From Alphaproteobacteria bacterium (GTDB lineage: Bacteria; Pseudomonadota; Alphaproteobacteria; ATCC43930; CGMCC-115725): DNA of 13,374 nucleotides. This document shows, in pieces, positions 7,351 through 13,374 of this stretch (positions within the stretch are counted from its first letter, which is position 1; the number at the start of each line of letters is the position of its first letter). The notes under the pieces are model-generated. The model was not told where the DNA came from. It saw only the letters and a list, made by a program, of their open reading frames with translations, and did not search any database. Made by a program: the position numbers and the translations under genes. The stretch is from NCBI GenBank assembly GCA_005884825.1, contig VAZT01000002.1, forward strand, positions 1-13,374. Reading direction: 5' to 3'.

Positions 7351-8730
7351 TTGAAGGACCTTGCGCGACGCGCAAACAAACTGCGCCGGCGAGCCTATCG
7401 AGAGATGCCGGTCGCTTCGGCGAACCGCACCGCCGAGCTCGATCACCGGATGTGCTATGCGGACATTGCCGCAATCCTGGAGAACACCAGGCTGGGCGTG
7501 TCGTCGGCGGGTGCCGCGCTGGCCTTGTGGCGAGCCTATAGCGAGCACGGCCTGCGCGCCTGGTGCTACCGGTTCGGCTTCCCCGAAAGCCTGACCCATA
7601 CCGTCACTATCGTCGACATCGACGGGGCGCTGCAAATTCACGACGCATTCTTCAATTTGAGCTATCCGTGCGGCTTCTACGAGGTGTTGTGTTCGTTGCG
7701 CAGCGGAGAGGCGGTAACCGGCAAACGCGAGGTGCGGGACAGGAAAATTTACATCATGGACCGCGCCCGCGAGCCGAGTGGAACGGTTCGGTGGCTGGAA
7801 GAACACGCCGACTGCGAACTCGAACCGGTGGACGGCCTGCGCCGGTTCGAACTTCTCTGGGACCCGGAGGCGTTCGTCGCCACCTGTCCGGCGATCGAAC
7901 CGCTGTTTCGCGATTTGGCAACCCGCGGCTATCCCGCCGACCCGCAATTCTCGATGCTTCACCCGGTTGCCGTTTTCGACGGCGCGAAATGGCATCGTAA
8001 TCGCGTGGACATGCCTTTGTTGCGGGGGTGCAATCTGGAATCGCCCGTTGCCGCGCTTCGTGTGACGTCTCGCGACCTCGAGAGCGAACGCGCGCGTCTC
8101 ACCGAAACGACCGCGACGATAATCCGCCTCGAAGCCGATCTGGTCGAGGCGAAGTCGCAGTTCTCGGCGGCGGCGCGGCGCTTCTCGGCCGAACGCGAAA
8201 CATGGCTGCAGCAGAAGGCGGCGCTACAGGCCGGCAACACGGCGCTCAAGGGCGAGCTCGCGGACACGCAATCTCGGCTATCGTCCGCCGTCGATCTGCG
8301 GGCCCAGCGGGACAGCCAGATTGCGCAGTTGCGGGCCGAGATCGAGGACGCGGCCCGGCAATCACAGCTGCAACAAAACGCAATCGACGCACTCCGGGGC
8401 CAGCAGCGCGAATGGGACGCAGCACGGCATCGCCTTGAAACCGAAATTGGCGATCTGCGATCGCAGCTCGAAGCGGGATCGCAAGAGAACGAGCAGCTGC
8501 GCCAGAATGCTGCGGTGCTGGCGAGCCGCGTGGAGGCGGCTGACGAGCAGGTGATCGCAATCAGCCATTATCTCTCGCCGCTGATCGACGAAGTCAGCCG
8601 GCTGCGCTGCGAGAGGGACGCAATATCTCGCGAGAGAGGACTACTCGCGGCGCAGATCGCGGCTTCACCTCGAGCGCGTTTACGATCTCTTTGGCGCCGG
8701 CTCATCAACCGGCGGCAAGCGGCCACCTGA
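7351..8730 (+). CDS. Unrecognised protein: possible degenerate transglutaminase-like domain plus long coiled coil
   Basis: The function is not recognised. From the TTG start the product is 459 residues, has no signal peptide or membrane segment, and should be cytoplasmic. Residues about 45-105 have the layout of a transglutaminase-like core: RLGVSSAGAALAL followed by GLRAWCYRF, LTHTVTIVDIDG (His83) and IHDAFFN (Asp98). The spacing of 31 and 15 residues fits a Cys-His-Asp triad, but the expected Cys is Ser51/Ser52. This is inference from pattern, not homology search. Residues about 110-225 are globular. Residues about 235-435 are rich in Glu, Gln, Arg, Leu and Ala in heptad-like order, consistent with a long coiled coil. 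The basic end (RARLRSLWRRLINRR) resembles tails of coiled-coil proteins from cell-surface polysaccharide clusters. It is a lone plus-strand gene in a minus-strand array, and its TGA abuts the RDD stop with no gap. Confidence 0.75.
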   Translation: MKDLARRANKLRRRAYREMPVASANRTAELDHRMCYADIAAILENTRLGVSSAGAALALWRAYSEHGLRAWCYRFGFPESLTHTVTIVDIDGALQIHDAFFNLSYPCGFYEVLCSLRSGEAVTGKREVRDRKIYIMDRAREPSGTVRWLEEHADCELEPVDGLRRFELLWDPEAFVATCPAIEPLFRDLATRGYPADPQFSMLHPVAVFDGAKWHRNRVDMPLLRGCNLESPVAALRVTSRDLESERARLTETTATIIRLEADLVEAKSQFSAAARRFSAERETWLQQKAALQAGNTALKGELADTQSRLSSAVDLRAQRDSQIAQLRAEIEDAARQSQLQQNAIDALRGQQREWDAARHRLETEIGDLRSQLEAGSQENEQLRQNAAVLASRVEAADEQVIAISHYLSPLIDEVSRLRCERDAISRERGLLAAQIAASPRARLRSLWRRLINRRQAAT

Positions 8731-9264
8731 TCAGGCGGGCGACGGGTTCTGCGCGGTGGCCCAGCGGACCGGGAAACGCCGCACCACTACCGTGCCGGCC
8801 AGCATGTCATGCAAGGTGCGCTTGTGGCGGTTGAACAGAACGAACAGCAGGATCAGCGAGCAGGTCGCACCGACGGTGATGTAAAACAGCGCAGTCTGTA
8901 TCAGGGCCTGCAAGAACCGTGGCCGCTCTCCCGTCATCGCTCGCAATTCGACATCGAATAGCCGCATGCCGACGGTGGCCGACCGCGGGCCGCTCAGCAA
9001 CAAGGTATGGTAAGCGAGCGGGATCAATCCGAAGGCAAACCACAGCACCGGCCCCAGCAGTCCGAAGCTGAGCAGCCAAAGCACGGCAAAGACGATCCAG
9101 CAGAGCACGGCGATCACGGCGATCACGCAGAGATCGACGAAATAGGCGAGGGTGCGGCGCCACAGCACGCCCTCATACGCCTCGGGCACGGCCGCCGGAT
9201 CGGGCATCCCCCGAGTGTCATAAAAGATCGAGGCGTCGCCAAAGCTGGCCATGATCGGCACCAT
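8731..9264 (-). CDS. RDD family inner-membrane protein
   Basis: This 177-residue membrane protein has the RDD pattern. Arg37 and Asp44 lie in WRRTLAYFVDL before the first membrane helix pair (about 41-68 and 70-92). TVGMRLFDVEL (97-107) follows, a third hydrophobic stretch spans about 118-144, and the last Asp is in NRHKRTLHDMLAGTVVV (145-161). RDD proteins are poorly characterised; some are linked to ion or osmolyte transport, but no substrate can be assigned here. The start is taken at ATG 9264; ATG 9252 (giving MASFGDAS) is an alternative, and neither has a clear ribosome binding site. It is divergent from the DUF1330 gene over 93 bp and converges stop-to-stop with the coiled-coil gene. 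From memory, RDD genes often lie near bpt in Rhizobiales, which fits this neighbourhood. Confidence 0.9.
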   Translation of the reverse strand: MVPIMASFGDASIFYDTRGMPDPAAVPEAYEGVLWRRTLAYFVDLCVIAVIAVLCWIVFAVLWLLSFGLLGPVLWFAFGLIPLAYHTLLLSGPRSATVGMRLFDVELRAMTGERPRFLQALIQTALFYITVGATCSLILLFVLFNRHKRTLHDMLAGTVVVRRFPVRWATAQNPSPA

Positions 9265-9346
9265 GCGTTGCGAAAACCGCGCAGCATGTAGGGATCATCG
9301 CCGCTGCGGCAAGGTTCGCGATAAGGTGGCGCATTCCCATTCCGAC

Positions 9347-9351
9347 AGGAG
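9347..9351 (+). promoter_or_regulatory. Ribosome binding site of the DUF1330 gene
   Basis: AGGAG with a 6-nt spacer to the ATG at 9358 supports this start and shows that the small plus-strand gene is translated on its own. The 93-bp divergent gap to the RDD gene shows no clear promoter boxes by eye. Confidence 0.75.
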
Positions 9352-9357
9352 CTTGCC

Positions 9358-9645
9358 ATGCCTGCCTACATCATTGCCGAGATCCAGGTGACCGATCCCA
9401 CCGCCTATGACGGGTATCGACCGCTCGCAGCGGCCAGCGTCGCGCGGTTTGGCGGGCGCTTTGTCGTGCGCGGCGGCAAGATCGATCTGCTCGAAGGCGG
9501 GCCCGAGCCGGAACGGATCGTCGTCATCGAGTTTCCGGATGCGGATGCCGCCCGCCGCTGGTACGGCTCGGAGGAATACCAGCAAGCGCTGAAAATCCGG
9601 CAATCGGCCTCGCGCGGCCGCGTATTCCTGGTCGAAGGAGCCTAA
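9358..9645 (+). CDS. DUF1330 family protein (small ferredoxin-like-fold protein)
   Basis: This complete 95-residue soluble protein matches the usual DUF1330 length. Recognisable features are the N-terminal strand AYIIAEIQVTDPTAYDGYR (3-21), FGGRFVVRGGKIDLLEG (31-47), the strand ERIVVIEFPDADAARRWYGS (52-71) and EEYQQALKIRQSASRGRVFLVEG (72-94). These proteins form dimeric alpha+beta barrels related to the antibiotic-monooxygenase fold. They are common in Proteobacteria, and their reaction is mostly unknown. A good AGGAG site supports the start. The gene is a single plus-strand unit between two minus-strand genes. Its stop TAA overlaps the stop of the threonine dehydratase gene on the other strand (9642-9645). 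Confidence 0.92.
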   Translation: MPAYIIAEIQVTDPTAYDGYRPLAAASVARFGGRFVVRGGKIDLLEGGPEPERIVVIEFPDADAARRWYGSEEYQQALKIRQSASRGRVFLVEGA

Positions 9646-10889
9646 GCTTCCTCTCCGTCGAACCCGCCGTTTGGCAGCAGGTGCGTCGGGAAGCCAGCCG
9701 CGATCAGCGCTGCAATCAATACCTCGACGTGGCGACGGTTCTGGGTTTCGACGACGACGTCGAGTTCGGCGCGCTTGACCGAGGTGTCGTGGAACAAGCG
9801 CTGATGATGGACCTCGACGATATTGCCGGAATGCTTGCCGATTACCCCGGAGAGGCGGGAAAGGGCGCCGGGGATATCGGGCAATTCCGAGCGCAGCCGG
9901 ACCAGCCGGCCCGCGTGCACCAGACCGCGCATCAGGATCGAGGCGAGAAGACGTGCGTCGATATTGCCGCCGCAAATGACAATACCAACTCGCCGGCCGC
10001 GAAACCGCTCCGGCGCGGCCAATACGGCGGCGAGACCGGCGGCGCCCGCCCCCTCGACGACCAATTTCTGACGCTCGAGCAGCACCTCGATCGCGCGCTC
10101 GATCGTCACATCGTCGACCAGCAGGATGTCCGAGACGAGGGCCTTGACGATGCGCCGCGTCAGTTGGCCCGGCTCCTTGACTGCGATGCCCTCGGCGAGG
10201 GTAGCGGCTGCGGCGGGCGGACCGGGATCCTCGCCGCGCATCAACCGGTACATCGACGGATACAGGGTCGACTGCACGCCGATGATCTCGATCTCCGGCT
10301 TGAGTGCCTTGGCGGCGACCGCGATCCCGGAAATCAGTCCGCCGCCGCCAATCGGCACGAAGATCGTGTCGAGGTTCGGCTGATCGGCGAGCAGCTCGAG
10401 CGCGATCGTCCCCTGACCGGCGATGACCGCCGGATCGTCATAGGGATGGACGAGAGCCAACCCCTCATCGCGGGCGAGCGCGTCGGCCGCCTGGCGGGCG
10501 GCGGCGAGGCTGTTGCCCTTGAGCAGGACCGTCGCGCCGTACGCCTCGGTGCGGTCGATCTTGATGAAGGGCGTGCCCTCGGGCATCACGATCGTCGCCG
10601 GGATGCCGAGCCGCCGGGCGTGGTAGGCCACACCTTGCGCATGATTGCCGGCCGACATCGCAACCACGCCGGCACGGCGCGCACCCGGGTCCAAGGTCAG
10701 CAGCTTGGCGAGGGCGCCGCGCTCCTTGAACGAACCGGTGCGATGCAGCGTCTCCAGTTTCAAGTGAACCTCGGCGCCGACGAGTTCCGAGATTGCCGGC
10801 GCCGCTATCGCGGGCGTGTGCGCAATAGCACCCTCGATCGCCGCGGCGGCCTGCCGGACCGCTGCAATCGTCAGAGGCAGCTCGTTCAT
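9642..10889 (-). CDS. ilvA: Threonine dehydratase (threonine ammonia-lyase), PLP-dependent, with C-terminal ACT domain
   Basis: The enzyme converts L-threonine to 2-oxobutanoate and ammonia, the entry to isoleucine synthesis or threonine breakdown; these enzymes also accept serine. The 415-residue product has the fold-type II PLP core: Lys55 in TGSFKERGA as the Schiff-base lysine, SAGNHAQG (79-86), the phosphate-binding loop GGGGLISG (181-188) and ICGGNID (305-311). A single ACT-type domain occupies about 325-405 (LPDIPGALSRLSGVI at 336-350), so it is the medium-length form with one regulatory domain, unlike the longer enteric IlvA with two or the short TdcB with none. The ACT domain suggests allosteric control by an amino acid. 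I choose ATG 10889, with GGGAG 7 nt upstream, over the GTG immediately before it. No other ilv genes are in view, so the biosynthetic or catabolic role is undecided. Confidence 0.92.
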   Translation of the reverse strand: MNELPLTIAAVRQAAAAIEGAIAHTPAIAAPAISELVGAEVHLKLETLHRTGSFKERGALAKLLTLDPGARRAGVVAMSAGNHAQGVAYHARRLGIPATIVMPEGTPFIKIDRTEAYGATVLLKGNSLAAARQAADALARDEGLALVHPYDDPAVIAGQGTIALELLADQPNLDTIFVPIGGGGLISGIAVAAKALKPEIEIIGVQSTLYPSMYRLMRGEDPGPPAAAATLAEGIAVKEPGQLTRRIVKALVSDILLVDDVTIERAIEVLLERQKLVVEGAGAAGLAAVLAAPERFRGRRVGIVICGGNIDARLLASILMRGLVHAGRLVRLRSELPDIPGALSRLSGVIGKHSGNIVEVHHQRLFHDTSVKRAELDVVVETQNRRHVEVLIAALIAAGFPTHLLPNGGFDGEEA

Positions 10890-10896
10890 CACCTCG

Positions 10897-10901
10897 CTCC
10901 C
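10897..10901 (-). promoter_or_regulatory. Ribosome binding site of the threonine dehydratase gene
   Basis: GGGAG on the minus strand lies 7 nt before ATG 10889 but only 4 nt before the in-frame GTG at 10892. The spacing favours the ATG as the true start. Confidence 0.6.
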
Positions 10902-10928
10902 GCATGCGAGTGATACGAGCTGATGCCC

Positions 10929-10934
10929 ATTATA
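10929..10934 (-). promoter_or_regulatory. Candidate -10 box of the threonine dehydratase promoter
   Basis: A perfect TATAAT on the minus strand lies 39 nt upstream of the start codon, at a sensible distance for a short leader. The sequence 17 nt further upstream (CCTAAA) is a poor -35 match and overlaps the palindrome at 10940-10967, so the site is only a candidate. Confidence 0.35.
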
Positions 10935-10939
10935 GGGGC

Positions 10940-10967
10940 CCCTCTTCGCCCTTTAGGGGGGAGAGGG
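10940..10967. repeat. REP-like GC-rich palindrome between the amidase and threonine dehydratase genes
   Basis: Arms CCCTCT (10940-10945) and AGAGGG (10962-10967) enclose an inner CCC-TTTA-GGG hairpin, giving a nested stem-loop. A separate GGGGCCCC palindrome directly adjoins it on the left (10935-10942). This composition resembles dispersed intergenic palindromes common in alphaproteobacteria. It lies about 30 nt after the amidase stop, so it could also stabilise that mRNA 3' end. No T-run follows on either strand, so it is not a standard intrinsic terminator. Confidence 0.45.
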
Positions 10968-10995
10968 TAAGTTACGCGATTCACGGCCAAATTTT

Positions 10996-13374
10996 TCATC
11001 GTTCGGGAACCAGAGCAAGCGTGGATGCGGCGGAAGATCGACCCGGTACGAGCCAGCCGAAGTCTCGCCAGCGCTGCAGCAAATCACTGTAATGAGCCGA
11101 GAGCGGGCCGCCGGATTGGCCGGGCGTCGCGATCATTCTGGAATCGTCCGGCGAGGCCAGATCGGTGATCATGCGCAACCCCGCGCCGTAACGGTGCTCG
11201 AACGGCTTCGCCTCGTCGCGGATCGTGCTCGGGCCGCGGTTGAGCGTATCGTAAGCTCCCGGGCTTGGGATCGTGATCTCGAGCCAATCCCGCAGGATCG
11301 GGATTCGGCTGAACACCGGGTTCGCAAACACTGCGACATGCGCTCGTCCCCATTTCCATTGCGCCATATCAGGGCCGTAGTCGCGGCGCAGCCGGACGAG
11401 AGCCGCTTCGAGGGCTTCGGCGAGACGCGACCCGCAGCTCTCCTCGCCGGGCCGCTTCGGGTCGTCGCACCAGTCCGGCCGTTCGGTCAACACCGCCTCC
11501 ATCACCCGGGGCCGCAAATCCCAGTAATCGGACACGGCGTCGCCAAACCGCCCGAAGAGGATCGAGCGGCTGAACTCGCGCAGCCAAGCGGTGAACAGCA
11601 ACGGCTCAGCCTTGTCCATATCCATGCGAAAGTCCCAGTGCCGCAGCGATGCCGCCGCTTCCCGGGTCGTGACGTCTTGCGCCACCGCCCCCGTCATCAG
11701 CGGCACCAGGCGCTGAGCCATCAGCGACAATGTATCGGCCTGTATTGCCGCGCTCGACGCGTTGGTCTGCACGGGGGTTGCGGCGAGCAACGCCTCGATC
11801 CGCTCCGCGCGGTTCGGCAGATCCCAGTCGCGGCTCAGGAAATAGGGATAGCTGTCCGGCACGATCTTGTTGTTGGCGGTCACGAAGTGGCCTGACGGCG
11901 GATTGACCGCGCTCGGCAGCGCCTCGAATGGAATAAACCCGGTCCAATCATGGCTGCCGGTCCAGCCGGGTGCCGGCATCCAGCCTTGCCCGTTCCGACG
12001 GATCGGCACCAGCCCCGGCGCAATAAAGCCGATCGTTCCGTCGATATCGGCATAGACGATGTTCTGAATCGGCCCGACGAAGTGCCGCAATGCCGCCCGG
12101 AAGCTCGGCCAATCGGCCGCGCGATTGACCTCCCACAGCGCCTCGGCGCTGCGGTCATCGGGGATCGTGAAAGTCGCCGCCAAGGCCAGGATAAATCCCG
12201 GCTCGGCCGCGCCCGGCGGCAAGGCGTCGGACAGCACCGGGCCGTGCCGGGTCTCGCGGATCGCGATGTCAACCGGCGGGGCGCCTTTCACACTGATGCT
12301 CTCGTGCCGTGATTTGAACGGCTCGCTTCCTTGCGGCGTCCGATAACGGTTGGGTTCGGCAGGATCGAGCTGCTCGATGAAGAGATCCTCGACATCGGCG
12401 GTCGTCGTCGTGAACCCCCAGGCGATGCGCTCGTTATGGCCGATGACGACCAGCGGGACGCCGGCGGCGGTGGCGCCGGCGATTTTGTGCTGCGGGGTCT
12501 CGAGGCGGGCGAGGAACCAAACTCCAGGAGCAGCAAAGGCCAGATGCGGATCGTTTGCGAGGATCGGCTTGCCGCTGGCGCTGTGCCGCCCATCGACGAC
12601 CCAGTTGTTGGAGGCGTAGTTTGGCCCCACGATCGGCGGCAGCGCCTCATACAGATCATCGAGCGCCAGCCGGCGATAGATCGGCACCATATCGGCGAGC
12701 GTCGTCGGCGCGTCTTTCGGGTATTCCGGAAAAAGAAAAGCGAGGTCGTTCGCCGAGATCGTCCGCGCCATCCGCGCCCGCAGTAATTCCCCTCGATAAT
12801 TTCCGCCGACCTGAAGCGCCATCAGCTTGCCCCAAATGAGACTGTCGGCCGGGCGCCACGGTTCGGGGGTAAAGCCCAGCAACAGGAATTCGGGTGGCAA
12901 CGCACCTGGGCGCGATTGGAGAAAGGCGTTGACACCCGCGGCATACGCGTCGAGCGCACGTTTCATCTCCGGTGAAAGGAACGTGATCTCGGCCTCGGCG
13001 GCGCGGTAGAGGCCGAGCACCCGCATTTGCCGATCGACGGCAATCGTCTGCGGTCCAAAGATCTCGGCAAGCCGGCCGGCGCCGTAGCGCCGCTGCAATT
13101 CCATCTGGAAGAGCCGCTCCTGGGCATGCACAAACCCGAGCCCGAAGGCGAGGTCCTCGTCGTCCTGGGCGACGATCCGCGGTATGCCATCGGGATCCCG
13201 CTCGACCCGGATCTCGGCCTTTGGTCCGGCCAGCGCGATGCGGCCCTCGGTCTGCGGCAATGCCGAGCGAACGTACAGGTAGAGCGCACCGCCGAGGACG
13301 ATCAGCAGAAACGCAAGGAGGCCTGCCCCCGCCCTGACCCTGCCGCGCCAGCGTGAGAGAGAGCGGGAGGCAGC
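10996..13374 (-). CDS. Penicillin-amidase-family (Ntn-hydrolase) acylase precursor; start codon lies beyond window edge
   Basis: These enzymes hydrolyse amide bonds of acylated substrates (beta-lactams, acyl-homoserine lactones and others) and mature by self-cleavage into alpha and beta chains. The frame is open to the right edge, and its first 38 codons in view encode a basic stretch (SRWRGR) and a hydrophobic segment, AGLLAFLLIVLGGALYLYV. This is a signal peptide or membrane anchor, so a TTG at 13260 is not the real start and the mature enzyme is periplasmic or membrane-tethered. The family pattern follows: VERDPDGIPRI, GLGFVHAQERLFQMEL, then the cleavage site NYA|SNNWVV with the nucleophilic Ser at 12610-12612. 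Twenty-two residues later is NDPHL (His at beta-chain position 23). Further landmarks are VIGHNERIAWGFT and FVTANNKIVPDSYP with the nearby RAERIE, the usual places of the oxyanion Asn and catalytic Arg. The substrate cannot be decided by eye. Confidence 0.93.
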   Translation of the reverse strand, partial: AASRSLSRWRGRVRAGAGLLAFLLIVLGGALYLYVRSALPQTEGRIALAGPKAEIRVERDPDGIPRIVAQDDEDLAFGLGFVHAQERLFQMELQRRYGAGRLAEIFGPQTIAVDRQMRVLGLYRAAEAEITFLSPEMKRALDAYAAGVNAFLQSRPGALPPEFLLLGFTPEPWRPADSLIWGKLMALQVGGNYRGELLRARMARTISANDLAFLFPEYPKDAPTTLADMVPIYRRLALDDLYEALPPIVGPNYASNNWVVDGRHSASGKPILANDPHLAFAAPGVWFLARLETPQHKIAGATAAGVPLVVIGHNERIAWGFTTTTADVEDLFIEQLDPAEPNRYRTPQGSEPFKSRHESISVKGAPPVDIAIRETRHGPVLSDALPPGAAEPGFILALAATFTIPDDRSAEALWEVNRAADWPSFRAALRHFVGPIQNIVYADIDGTIGFIAPGLVPIRRNGQGWMPAPGWTGSHDWTGFIPFEALPSAVNPPSGHFVTANNKIVPDSYPYFLSRDWDLPNRAERIEALLAATPVQTNASSAAIQADTLSLMAQRLVPLMTGAVAQDVTTREAAASLRHWDFRMDMDKAEPLLFTAWLREFSRSILFGRFGDAVSDYWDLRPRVMEAVLTERPDWCDDPKRPGEESCGSRLAEALEAALVRLRRDYGPDMAQWKWGRAHVAVFANPVFSRIPILRDWLEITIPSPGAYDTLNRGPSTIRDEAKPFEHRYGAGLRMITDLASPDDSRMIATPGQSGGPLSAHYSDLLQRWRDFGWLVPGRSSAASTLALVPER

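Noticed and set aside
9681..10913. 410-codon plus-strand open frame opposite the threonine dehydratase gene
   Set aside because: It mirrors the codon structure of ilvA, is Asp/Arg/Gln-rich and has no recognisable motif.

Overview
The window reads as part of a GC-rich alphaproteobacterial chromosome, most likely Rhizobiales/Rhodospirillales-like. This rests on the codon use, the gene families present (Bpt-type aminoacyltransferase, RDD protein, medium-form threonine dehydratase, CBS-containing ClC) and tight, mostly one-directional packing. The organism call is inference. I see no transposase, integrase, tRNA, rRNA, CRISPR array or phage gene.

Layout. Nearly all genes lie on the minus strand, so transcription runs from high to low coordinates. 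At the right edge (10996-13374) is a penicillin-amidase-family N-terminal-nucleophile hydrolase whose start lies outside the window. A short gap holds a REP-like palindrome and a -10-like box. Then comes a PLP threonine dehydratase with an ACT domain (9642-10889). A small plus-strand DUF1330 gene (9358-9645) converges on the dehydratase, and their stop codons overlap. An RDD membrane protein (8731-9264, minus) follows. Next is a plus-strand gene for an unrecognised protein (7351-8730) with a possible inactive transglutaminase-like domain and a long coiled coil; its stop codon directly abuts that of the RDD gene. A small exported or lipoprotein-like protein (6957-7277), the Bpt leucyltransferase (6071-6859) and a PcaB-like fumarate-lyase-superfamily enzyme (4669-6048) follow on the minus strand. 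Then come a divergent ClC anion transporter with CBS-like tail (2689-4563), a 337-bp gene-free leader, and a carbohydrate-type ABC transporter operon (two permeases, then the ATPase, which is cut by the left edge).

How the parts work together. The ABC genes form one clear operon: a 4-bp overlap between the permeases and a 3-bp gap to the ATPase. No substrate-binding protein gene lies at its 5' end. Bpt and the lyase are 22 bp apart and probably cotranscribed. Bpt makes Leu/N-degrons for ClpS/ClpAP-type proteolysis. The lyase and threonine dehydratase are metabolic enzymes with no partner pathway genes in view. The rest looks like housekeeping and transport, with two plus-strand genes wedged into a minus-strand array.

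I found no convincing new multi-gene system. The best leads are the coiled-coil protein with a degenerate transglutaminase-like head, and the ClC protein whose selectivity and proton-pathway motifs depart from the textbook family.
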